DNA from: Sipunculus nudus
Lineage: Eukaryota > Annelida > Sipuncula > Golfingiida > Sipunculidae
NCBI GenBank assembly: GCA_026874595.1
Contig: CM049318.1
Span: 2,231,741-2,295,740, forward strand
Direction: 5' to 3'
DNA length: 64,000 bases
The translations under genes were made by a program, and so were the position numbers. The notes under the pieces were generated by a model, which worked only from the letters and a program-made list of their open reading frames with translations, had not been told where the DNA came from and did not search any database. This document shows, piece after piece, positions 10,761-24,100 of this stretch. How positions within the stretch are numbered: position 1 is the stretch's first letter; every line of letters starts with the position of its first letter.

Positions 10761-13700
10761 AAAAAGAAATTACCCGTGATGGACACCTAGCGTCACCATC
10801 CGGGTCCTTCATGTTGCCCCCAAGGAATGCCGGGAGTTGGTCGGCGTCTATGTGCTTCAGTAACTCCCTCTGGTAGCCGGCTATGGAACAAAGAACAGGG
10901 AGACGTATAATAATAAACGTTATAATGATCTGTTAATATCAAAATAAAAAAGGAATATTACTAAATAATGTCTGCCTCCACAGTCTTTATAATAAAAATA
11001 ATCTTTAATATGCATATCTTTTCAAATTAAAGAATTGTTCGATCAACAAACCAGACGCCTGACTGACTATCAAACTAAAAGGATAATGTACATGATATAA
11101 CTAGGGACCCATGGGTCTAGACGCTCAGCTGCATTTGTATATAAAGATATATGTTTATGAGGTTTTCCAAAATATTGGTCCTGTGATCAGTTTGAAGCCA
11201 ACCTGTCTACCCAAACTGGAGTTATCATCCATAAACTAATTTGTAAATGGATGGGCCCTGTGACCTTAACCATTGACCCCAAAATCAAAAGGAAACTTCC
11301 CCTATTGGCAGGTGCACCACATGTTGATGATGGAAGGATTGAGATGAAAAGTTTGGCTTAAAGTGCATCCACAATCTTTCTAAAGTAGTGGGTCCTGTGA
11401 CCTTGACCTTTGATCTCATGACCCCAGAATCAACAGTTCTTACTTTAGTGGTGGGCCATATATATGTCAAGTTTGAAACCAATATTTCAAACCAAAATGG
11501 TGTTATCATCTGGAAACTAATATGTGGATAGATTGCCCCCATGATCTTGACCTTTGACCAGGTGACCCCAAAATCAATAAGTTACTTCCACTATTGGCAG
11601 GTGAGCAACATCTGGAAGATAGAAGGTTTGGGAAAGAAAGTTTGGCTAAAAATACATCAACAATCTTTTTAAAGGAGTGGGTCCTGTGACCTTGACCTTT
11701 GGCCTTATGACCCCAAACTCAAAAGGGTTCTTACATTATTGTTGGGTCATATATTACATTGTTGGTGGGTCATATATAAGTCAAAATTGAAACCAATATG
11801 TCAATCCAAACTGAAGTTATCATACAGAAACAAAAATGTAGACAGATGGGCCCCTGTGACCATGACCTTTGACCTTGTGACCCTCAAATCAATCAGGTTC
11901 TTCCCCCATTGGCAGCTCAGCTATATGTGCAAGATGGAAGGTTTGGGATGAAAAGTTTAGCTTTAAATGCATCCACAGTGTTTCTAAATAAATGGGTACT
12001 ATGACCTTGACCTTTGACCTCATGACCCCAAAATCGACCAGAATCTTCCCCTATTGGCAGGTTAGCAATATCTTGAAGATAGAAGGTTTGCGATGAAAAG
12101 TTTGGCTTCAAATGCATATGCATTCTGTTTAAAGAAATGAGTCCTGTGACCTTGACGTTTGACCGTTGGACCCTAAAATCGACACAGTTCTTACTTTATT
12201 GGTGAGACATATATAAGTTAAGTTTGAAACCAAGATGTCAAAGTAAACTGGGGTTATCATCTGGAAACTAATTTGTGAACAGATAGCCCCTGTGACCTTG
12301 ACCTTTGACCTTTTGATCCAAAATTAATATATGCTCTCCCCATACTGGCAAGTCTGCTAAATGCGCAAAATGGAAAGTTTCGGATGAAAAGCCTCGCTTA
12401 ATGGCTACAGCCGTAGTCTTTTTAAATAAATGAGTCCTGTGACCTTGACCTTTGACCTTGTGACCCCATAATCATATAGTTTCTTGCTTTAGTGGTGGGC
12501 CATGTGTAAGTCAAGTTTGAAATCCATATGTTAATCCAACCTCGAGTCATCATCTGGAAACAAATTTGTGTGGATGGACGCATGGACAGACAGACTGACA
12601 GACAAACAGACAGGGTGATTACTATAAGGCAACCACTTGTGATCAGTAAACACACCAGGTTTTGGGACATTAGATGTAATCACTACTGAGAAACTGATAT
12701 GATTTTTGTCATTTTATAGTAACAAAAATAGAAAAATATTCGTTAGAATATAAAAAAATATAGGTGGCGCCACCACTTTTCGGGAACTGACAAAACAAGT
12801 CATGGTCAATATTCAAAGCAAGATTCATGACAATCCATGCATTAATTATCAAGATATTGGAGGTTTTGTATCGAATTTTTTATTATTCTGGGGGGTACTT
12901 TCAAGCCCCATAGTTCGGAGAATATAGGTCGCAGTGACCTAATTTCAGGTGTCCAAGGAGATTTTTATTGACCTCCCTGGGTGTTCACTTAGAAGTTTCT
13001 AGGACCAGCAGTTACGATTTGTGCCCTGCTAACGGACGGCCGGACGCCCGGACGGACGACGGACAAAGGGCCATTCCTATACTTCAGTTGACTTACAGTC
13101 AGCTGAGCTAAAAAACAGGTTGCTATATTCATATTAGAATAAGAAGGTCAACTCCAGACTCACCACCAAGAATACAGACTTTTCTTTTCATCTCCTCCGT
13201 AATAAGGGGCTTGACAATTTTCCATAATACCGGAAAAATGGCGGGCGCTAGAAAAGAAAAGAGCAATACGATAAAGACAATCTTCGAGAACATCAGGAAT
13301 ATTGCAGGCGCAAAAAGAAGAAACAGCAACATGATAATGATTTCCGTTGACTACGAGTGCGCCTTTGACTTACCGCTGACTAGAGTGAACCTTTGACTTT
13401 CCGTTGACTATGAATGAGGGTGACTTACCGTTAACGGTGTATGTGCGACTTAACAGTGACTAGTAATATCCTCAACTTTGGGTATAAATATACGTTTGAC
13501 TTACCATTGACTATGTATGTGCGTTCGACTTACCGTTGACTATGTTTATGCGTTCTACTTACCGCTGACTATGTATGTGCGTTCGACTTAACCTTGACTA
13601 TGTATGTGCGTTCGACTTACCGTTGACTATGTATGTGTGTTTGACTTACCGTTGGCTATGAATGTACGTTTGACTTACCGTTGACTATGTATGTACGATT

Positions 13701-16341
13701 GACTTACCGTTTACTATGTATGTACGTTTGACTCACCGTTGACTATGAATGTACGTTTGACTTACCGTTGACTATGAATGTGCGTTTGACTATTTCTGGG
13801 TAGTTGTCCTGTAGAATCCTTCCCATGTGTGCGTACATCTGTAGCCCTACAAGAAAATAGTATATATAATAATAAAACAAAGAGCTCTTTGTATAGAAGT
13901 GAATATATAGCGGAACATTAACAATTATTAGTAACAAAGCTACTAGGACCGCGGTAGTGCTTAACAACTTAAACCATGTTTAATAAACGGAATTCAAGGT
14001 CTGGTATATCTGCCAATATTAACAAAATATATATAGTAATTACACACTATATGATTCCGCTCAACCGGGCTCAGGACTCGCGTAATTGAATTGACAATTA
14101 GTAACACTGCCCCAGAGTAGAATGGAAAGAATTAGAGCCTATTTATGGAATGTAAGTAAACACATACCGTGCATTTTATACAACTAATACAAGTAATTGC
14201 ATGTGTCAGAAACAATGTAAAGTTACAAAGTTAAATAATTATGAGGATTTTGTCCCATACTGGCGTTACTGGCACGTTTTGATACATAATGTATCGGTGT
14301 TCGAGATCCATTCTGATCGTTCTCTGTAGTAAGAACTCTGGCAAACGTTAAACACATTGTTGAACCCTCATCACTACGCGAGACGAATTAAAGGTCACAT
14401 CTCTGACCTAAAACTAATATTGTGCTCGAATTTCAGTGTTTATAAATCAGCTATACTGGAGACCTAGCCCAAAGTGAAAATGGTGGTAGAAAGAAAAATA
14501 TATAAAAAAAAACCCGGGGGAGCTAAGTAGGTTCGCTGAGAAAAAAAAATAAACATTTATATAGAAATAAGCTGATCAACACCTTGCAGGTGGAGACTTA
14601 ATAACCTAACAGTGCTCGTAATGAAGTGCGTGGGTGTGATGAATTATCCCTTCTCCCAAAATAATAGTTACACAAGAAGGAAAAGGCTCGAAATGTCCGG
14701 CAGGAGAGGTGTACACTGGGATGGTGATTTTAGTCATTAAACCATGCAACCCTTTACCTGTACACTAAGTTAAGTTCTTAAATATGCAAAACATGTAAAC
14801 AATGTGAACAAGGTCTTTGTAAAGGGACACCATAAAATTTCACAAGTTAAGTTTCACAACATACAAAAATATATTATTTGCATTATTTATTTTAAAGAAA
14901 TTCAATGTATGATTAATGTATCCCTCTATACATCCAAACAAAATATGTAAAAAAATTGGTTGAACTAATGACTGACTACAGTACAGCGTACCTGGTCCCC
15001 AGAGCATCCACGGACCAACCTTCTCCATATCAATTATCACAGTCATACCCTCAACTGGTTTTCCAAGCTGAAATACATACACACAGTCAATTTATAATTA
15101 ATAATTATATTATGTGAAAACAATTATTTATCATCCAATTACGTTCAAGGAAATGTATAACTAAAAGTAAAAACGTCTGAAAATTTAACAAACATTTTAA
15201 ATATTTTTAGAAATTAACGATATAATGGAACAATTGCCCGAGCTTTTGCGCCTCGCACGGAGTCATGTGTGAAGTCTCCTAGTATTCCAAGAACACTTGT
15301 TCCCCGGGTAAAAAGATGTCCCCCCCCCCCCCCCCACTCCCGTTTCTTCTTAAGTCCTCTGTCCGACACTGTTGGATACACCATATGCCGGACTAAATTT
15401 ACATTTAATTGTAAACTTTTCCCGCGTTTCATTGGCAGCTTGTTCGAACACAGCAGACGACCAGCCGCTCAAATATAATGCGCATTCTTGTGGAGATGGG
15501 GTTCGTAACTATACCAGCCCAGCAAGTATACCCTTGCATAAGGTTATCAGATCACGTGGTAAGAAAGCGTCTCCACCTGCATCGGAAAGTTTTGATATCA
15601 AAATGAGGTGATTTGAATAAAGATCGTCTGCTGTGTTCAGGGCATATGATCCAGAATTGTGGCTTTTTCAAATGAAACCAAATGTAAATTCCATTTTACT
15701 TTTACAGTGTGAGATGTAAGATCACTGTATCTTTCTTTGGCGATATACTGGACCCGAACATTCAGTACCAATCGATGCCGCATGGAGTCGCCGATGTGGT
15801 GGGAAAGAACTTTTCACTATTATTTCATATTGGGGAAAAGCAAGACATCTGAAGAAACGCAAAATCTGGTAATGAAAATTGCCCCCATGATTTATATCTT
15901 TTACAGCCAAATTCTTATTGAGCATAATCGCATATATGTATACATGAAAAGGAATATAACTAGACTGTTCATGTTGACTTCGTTCATGTAGACGGTGTTC
16001 ATGTAGATAGTGTTCATGTAGACGGTATTCATGTAGACGGTGTTCTTGAGACGTTGTTTAGTAGACGGTATTCATGTAGACGTCATTCATGTAGACGGTG
16101 TTCATGTAGACGGTGTTCATGAAGATAGTGTTCATGTAGACGGTATTCATGTAGACGCTGTTCTTGAGACGTTGTTCATGTAGACGGTATTCATGTAGAC
16201 GTCATTCATGTAGACGGTGTTCATGTATATGGTGTTCATGTACTTTGATTTCAATTTTTTTTTAACTTTACATACGGGACTTGAGACATAAGAGAGTTCA
16301 GGGGCCAATTTCTGTGCGGGCTTAAGCATGAGATACAAAGG

Positions 16342-16379
<38 letters not shown>

Positions 16380-18002
16380 TATATCCTTCCAATCACAGAG
16401 CAACATTTATTTTCTGAATTTCTTTTCAAAGTGAGCATGTGTTACCCATTAAGGACCAATTTGTTTTTCCTGACACAAATGCTCCGGTAACAAAGCATTT
16501 GTCCCTTTGAATAAGATAAAAAGAGGACGGGACTTCAAAAAGGGGCACTGCCCTCCCCTCCCTACCTAACGGAACCCAGACCCAGTATTCCGGATGGATG
16601 CACTGTAACTGCTAAAACCATATGACAACCCATAATACAGTGACGTGAAGACGGGGACTCCATCTTTTCTGCTATAAAGCTATTGTGAAATACCACACAT
16701 ACCTAACATTCCTTGCCGTGTAAATTGCAATATCGGGTGAGCCGAATGCGCAATCATAGGGGTGGGTTCAATATACAAACTGTCTTCGACCCTGGCGACA
16801 ATTAAATTTAAATATTATTGCATAAGCAGCTTTGTTCACAGAGATGTTATTACCTCTAAATGTATGACCCTTTGGCTTTTAGTGTTTAAGCATGTGTAAG
16901 TGACAGAAAGAAATCCGGGAGAGGAGATTACACGGGGACTGACCTTGTGGGCCGAGGTTATTAAGTACATGTGAGGCATCTTTGAATATACGGAAATTGC
17001 CGACCTAAATCTAACGTACTAATCCCTCACCAGCTGACTGTAGAACTTTTTTTACTTATAATTACACGTTTTTATAGTAACTTGTGAATGGAAAAAAAAA
17101 TATTTAAACAGTGAAAGTCGTGGCATCCGCCTAGCCCAACGGCGACGCCAGTTTGTTATTTTCATTCACTGAAACGGTTTACATTTTAAAATTACTGAGG
17201 CGGTTTGTCATTTTTATTCACTGACGCGGTTTGTCATTTTCATTCACTGACGCGGTTTGTCATTTTCATTCACTGACGCGGTTTGTCACTTTCATTCACT
17301 GACGCGATTTGCCATTTTCATTCACCGATGCGGTCTGTCATTTTTATTCACTGAGGCGGTCTGTCATTTACATTCACCGACACCGTTTCTCATTCAGCTC
17401 AGTGATATTTTGTTTTGTTTTACACTACTCACCGCAGCTGTTTGCCGTTTAAGCTGCCTCATGACTCTCTCACCCAGCTGTAGTTTCGTCTTCTCGATGT
17501 CGGACCTCTTGGCGGAGTGCAGGAGTCCCTTCATGTCCGTATGTCCGTACAGCTCAACCAGGACGGGAGAACCCTCCTTGTCGTAACCACTAAAACCTCC
17601 AGGTAGATATTTCTGTAATACCTGCGTGAAAATAAGGATTAAGATTAAATATAATATATATGTATTACAAATACAAATACCAATACTCTTTTGGTATATA
17701 CTGTGGGTGGCGCCATAAATTCGCGGGTTGCACTTTTTCACTGTTTCGTGAAGGTTCCCTTTTCGCGGTGTCCATAGAAGAAGACTTTCACATTGTATAT
17801 CCATCATTATGTGAATGAACGACACTTTATAATATGTGCGAAAAATCTAAACAATTGCAAGGCGACCCAATTTAAGGGAACATTGACCGAATGAGAATTT
17901 ATTCACTCTTATTCATTCAAAGTTGTTTATTTATTGCTCATTTATATTTATATATAAAGATCATCTCTACTTATATATATATATATATAAAGATCATCTC
18001 TA

Positions 18003-18050
<48 letters not shown>

Positions 18051-21000
18051 ACACAGCGCTCTTTGTTTTGCAACAGAGCATGATATGCTATGGTATGTGA
18101 TGGATCTGAATCACTACCGCTGGCTCATCAGGTGACTGATGTGCAACAATTTCCGAACGTTTGAGATCGTATGGCAGAGAAACTAGCAATCATGAGCTCG
18201 AAACAAAAGAACAAAGAACCTATTGAACAAACGTTCGTAAATTGTTTCCACCTGCCGCCATGGTCCAAGGCACAAAAGAACCTATTGAACACACTTCGGA
18301 AATTGTTTCCACCTGCCGCCATGGTCCCAGGCACAAAAGAATCTATTGAACACACTTCGGAAATTGTTTCCACCTGCCGCCATGGCCAAAGGCACAAAAG
18401 ATCCTATTGAACACACTTCGGAAATTGTTTCCACCTGCCGCCATGGTCCAAGGCACAAAAGAACCTATTGAACAAACGTTCGGAAATTGTTTCCACCTGC
18501 CGCCATGGCCAAAGGCACAAAAGATCCTATTGAACACACTTCGGAAATTGTTTCCACCTGCCGCCATGGCCAAAGGCACAAAAGATCCTATTGAACACAC
18601 TTCGGAAATTGTTTCCACCTGCCGCCATGGCCAAAGGCACAAAAGAACCTATTGAACACACTTCGGAAATTGTTTCCACCTGCCGCCATGGCCAAAGGCA
18701 CAAAAGATCCTATTGAACACACTTCGGAAATTGTTTCCACCTGCCGCCATGGCCAAAGGCACGAAAGATCCTATTGAACACACTTCGGAAATTGTTTCCA
18801 CCTGCCGCCATGGCCAAAGGCACAAAAGAACCTATTGAACACACTTCGGAAATTGTTTCCACCTGCCGCCATGGTCCCAGGCACAAAAGAACCTATTGAA
18901 CAAGCGTTCGGAAATTGTTTCCACCTGCCGCCATGGCCAAAGGCACGAAAGATCCTATTGAACACACTTCGGAAATTGTTTCCACCTGCCGCCATGGCCA
19001 AAGGCACAAAAGAACCTATTGAACACACTCCGGAAATTGTTTCCACCTGCCGCCATGGTCCCAGGCACAAAAGAACCTATTGAACAAGCGTTCGGAAATT
19101 GTTTCCACCTGCCGCCATGGCCAAAGGCACAAAAGATCCTATTGAACACACTTCGGAAATTGTTTCCACCTGCCGCCATGGCCAAAGGCACAAAAGATCC
19201 TATTGAACACACTTCGGAAATTGTTTCCACCTGCCGCCATGGCCAAAGGCACAAAAGAACCTATTGAACACACTTCGGAAATTGTTTCCACCTGCCGCCA
19301 TGGTCCCAGGCACAAAAGAACCTATCGAACAAGCGTTCGGAAATTGTTTCCACCTGCCGCCATGGCCATAGGCACAAAAGATCCTATTGAACACACTTCG
19401 GAAATTGTTTCCACCTGCCGCCATGGCCAAAGGCACAAAAGAACCTATTGAACACACTTCGGAAATTGTTTCCACCTGCCGCCATGGCCAAAGGCCCAAA
19501 AGAACCTATTGAACAAGCGTTCGGAAATTGTTTCCACCTGCCGCCATGGCCAAAGGCACAAAAGATCCTATTGAACACACTTCGGAAATTGTTTCCACCT
19601 GCCGCCATGGCCAAAGGCACAAAAGATCCTATTGAATACACTTCGGAAATTGTTTCCACCTGCCGCCATGGCCAAAGGCACAAAAGATCCTATTGAACAC
19701 ACTTCGGAAATTGTTTCCACCTGCCGCCATGGTCCAAGGCACAAAAGAACCTATTGAACACACTTCGGAAATTGTTTCCACCTGCCGCCATGGTCCCAGG
19801 CACAAAAGAACCTATTGAACAAGCGTTCGGAAATTGTTTCCACCTGCCGCCATGGCCAAAGGCACAAAAGATCCTATTGAACACACTTCGGAAATTGTTT
19901 CCACCTGCCGCCATGGTCCCAGGCACAAAAGAACCTATTGAACAAGCGTTCGGAAATTGTTTCCACCTGCCGCCATGGCCAAAGGCACAAAAGATCCTAT
20001 TGAACACACTTCGGAAATTGTTTCCACCTGCCGCCATGGCCAAAGGCACAAAAGATCCTATTGAACACACTTCGGAAATTGTTTCCACCTGCCGCCATGG
20101 TCCCAGGCACAAAAGAATCTATTGAACACACTTCGGAAATTGTTTCTACCTGCCGCCATGGTCCCAGGCACAAAAGAACCTATTGAACAAGCGTTTGGAA
20201 ATTGTTTCCACCTGCCGCCATGGCCAAAGGCACAAAAGATCCTATTGAACACACTTCGGAAATTGTTTCCACCTGCCGCCATGGCCAAAGGCACAAAAGA
20301 TCCTATTGAACTCACTTCGGAAATTGTTTCCACCTGCCGCCATGGCCCAAGGCACAAAAAAACCTATTGAACAAACGTTCGGAAATTGTTTCCACCTGCC
20401 GCCATGGCCCAAGGCACAAAAAAAACCTATTGAATAAACGTTCGGAAATTGTTTCCACCTGCCGCCATGGCCAAAGGCACAAAAGATCCTATTGAACACA
20501 CTTCGGAAATTGTTTCCACCTGCCGCCATGGTCCCAGGCACAAAAGAACCTAGTGAACAAGCGTTCGGAAATTGTTTCCACCTGCCGCCATGGTCCAAGG
20601 CACAAAAGAACCTATTGAACAAACGTTCGGAAATTGTTTCCACCTGCCGCCATGGTCCAAGGCACAAAAGATCCTATTGAACAAATACTGGGAAGTTGTT
20701 TCGTCCTGCCGCCATGGTCCAAGGCACAAAAGAACCTATTGAACAAACGTTCGGAAATTGTTTCCACCTGCCGCCATGGCCAAAGGCACAAAAGAACCTA
20801 TTGAACAAACGTTCGGAAGTTGTTTCCACCTGCCGCCATGGTCCAAGGCACAAAAGAACCTATCGAACAAACGTTCGGAAATTGTTTCCACTTGCCGCCA
20901 TGGTCCAAGGCACAAAAGAAAATATTGAACAAACGTTCGGACATTGTTTCAATCTGCCGCAATGGCCCAAGGGCACCCAACCGTGCTAAAAAGAAGTTAT

Positions 21001-21095
21001 AAAAACCAATATCGCAATTAAAGTTGAACTTCAGTCACCAGATAACCCGATGAGGAGAAAACGACGATAGTGATTCAGATTCATCACATACTTAA

Positions 21096-21157
<62 letters not shown>

Positions 21158-24100
21158 ATAAGATTTGCCCGCTTATTATGCGAGAAAACAAAAGATGGAT
21201 AAAGGCGGTTTTGAGTGCTCACAGACGTTGCGTTTTGCAGTTATAATACGGATCATTTTTAACCATTAGACCCATGTACTAAAAACTGATGACTTTTTCT
21301 TCAATAATAACAATTTGAACAGAATGGATACACTTATCGTTAACACAGACCGGCATAGGAAAGTTTACCTCAGGCGGTTGGTAGTCCTCAATCAGTGTTT
21401 CGCATCCCATTCTCTCTCTGAAAGCCAGGCTCTGTAGAAATAATCATTAATATATATATGAAGAAAATATGATATATATAGAAGCAGAACAGAATAATAA
21501 CCTGAAAGTTCTTTACGTTGACAAGTAAAATTTAACGACATCTCGGTAATTCCACCCCCTCTACCCCCCCCCCCCCCCCGCCACATGACATGATGGATAC
21601 ATGAAGACTAGATGTAATGTTTAATATAACATCACCACCTCTGGCAGTCTTAAAGATGGCTATTTACTGTAACTGTCATATTAAATTTTAGAGGATTTCT
21701 ATTTTTTATATAAATAGACTTAAACAGGTGATCGACATATTATCTGTTACACAAGCCAACACCTCATTATGCATGTATATATGTATATTAAAGTTAAATG
21801 ACTCATATCTAGAATTCACGGGCACAGTGCGGGCCTGTAAAAAGTCTTGAGGGAAGTCGGTTTTCACGTACGTGTTCGGACCAGCCAATCACAGCAAATG
21901 TCATACTCAAGCAATTTTACACGCTGCATATTACCTCGATGTTGACGTACGAAAAATCATAGGTTTCTATGGAAATTTATGAAATAATACCCAACACGAT
22001 TAGTACAAATTCGATATCGGGTATGTTTGTTTGCCATGTCAACGAATTGTAGACAAAATCATGCGATAAGATCGGCGCCAGCATAGACATTTTTCGGATA
22101 TATCGGTCATCTTTACGGTCAAAAGATCACCCAAGGTAACGTGGAGCTTGATAGTTGCACAAGACCCGATGATCGCGCGGTAAAGAATAAAAACCTGGGT
22201 AATTTTTAATATTAAAGACCCCTACTGGCCGACGTTTGTTTTGGCTGATTTCCTGGGCTTGGCCACAATAGGGTGAGGCCAAACGTTGAACCGATTAGGT
22301 TGCATCGATACAAAACTGATTTCTGTAAACAAGGTATGTAATTTACCGACGCCTGATATATCACAAATTAAGCCTGGTTAATACCTTGCCAGGTGCTGGA
22401 TTGGGTAAAGTAAAACTGAAGAGCCGTGTTTGTATGCCAACGGTAAACTCGCTCCGAGGCGACGGTAGGTAAGCCGTTGTCTTTTGCAGTTTGTTGATGA
22501 AAAAGCGTTGTATTATACGCATGATGCATCATGTGGCCGTCGCCACGTCATCTAGTACCGAAACGCACAGAAATAAAAAAAAAACGCACAGTGGCAGCGT
22601 AAGCATTTTACAGCCTCTGCAACTTCTTTTACTTCAGAACTTTACACCAGTGCATGTGATTCCATTGCTTCTTTCTCTACATTAATTATACAGTGATAAC
22701 TGACGTTAATAGAAGTATATGGAAGACTAGAGTATTTGTAAATTTTAGCCTGTATATAAAAAGGCATCATGTTTGCCATGATGGCTTAGATTATCAGTCT
22801 AGCTGTTGTTGAGATGAACATCTGACATCATTAGTCAGCTTTAGCAAATCCAAGGCCAGGGAGTGTGTTCTTCAACTTTACGGTCCGCTTTCTCGTAAAC
22901 TGAGCCGCTGTCGGTTATTTAGTGTTGCTAATGATGTTCCAAGCCGGCCCGGCCTAACTTATATACCGGCTGGTAAAGTTCTCTTCCCACCCTTAACGTC
23001 TCCTTAACGAGTTGGGCTGTGACGGCTTGACTGTAATAGTTTTTTGCTTTTACCTCCGGCGACAGGAATAATGTATTTAACTGCCTCTCCGTTTAATCGC
23101 GGATACATTGCTACTGTAGCCTTTGACCCGGTTTCGCTAGTTGTCATATATTAATGTAATATACCGACGGTCCTAAGCATGCAGTATTGATAATGCAGTA
23201 TATATCCACTGCTTACAGAGTTGTCATGGGACCTGACGTTGAATTATATTAACGTCACGGAAACTTGTTGCACGGAATGGAGAGCAAACTCCCTTCGATG
23301 ATAATGACGAAAAAACACGCCAGATAACGGCTAATATACATTAATAATACTATCGAATGGTTTAAGGATGTTTATTTCAATAGTTTTAGACAAAAACTAG
23401 GGACCCATGGGTCTCGACGCTCAGCTGCATTTGTCTATCAGGATATATGTTTATGAGAATTTCCAAAATATTGGTCCTGTGATCAGTTTGAAGCAACCTG
23501 TCTACCCAAACTGAAGTTATCATCCATAAACTAATTTGTGAATGGATGGGCCCTGTGACCTTAACCTTTGACCTTGTGACCCCAAACTCAAAAGGAAACT
23601 TCCCCTATTGGCAGGTGCACAACATGTTGTTGATAGGATTGATATGAAAAGTTTGGCTTAAAGTGCATCCACAATCTTTCTAAAGTAGTGGGTCCTGTGA
23701 CATTGACCTTTCATGTCATGACCCCAGAATCAACAGTTCTTACTTTAGTGGTGGGCCATATATATGTCAAGTTTGAAACCAATATTTCAAACAAAAATGG
23801 TGTTATCATCTGGAAACTAATATGTGGATTGATGGCCCCATGACCTTGACCTTTGACCTTGTGACCCCAAAATCCATAAGTTACTTCCACTCTTGGCAGG
23901 TGAGCTACACCTTGAATATGTTAATGGGTTATTGGTGGGTCATATATAAGTCAAAATTGAAACCAATTTGTCAATCCAAAATGGAGTTATCATCCCTAAA
24001 CATATATGTGAACAGATGGGCCCCTGTGCCCATGACTTTTGACCTTGTGACCCCCAAATCAATCAGGTTCTTCCCCTATTGGCAGCTCAGCTATATGTGC

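Noticed and set aside
11262-12460. Whether the regular repeats form a CRISPR-like array
   Set aside because: The units are continuous 145-bp tandem monomers without unique spacers of fixed length, in a eukaryotic intron.
18171-21002. Many long ORFs on both strands (60-141 codons) across the 61-bp array
   Set aside because: They all follow from a repeat unit with no stops in several frames; the peptides are repeats of the unit on both strands, with no independent coding evidence.
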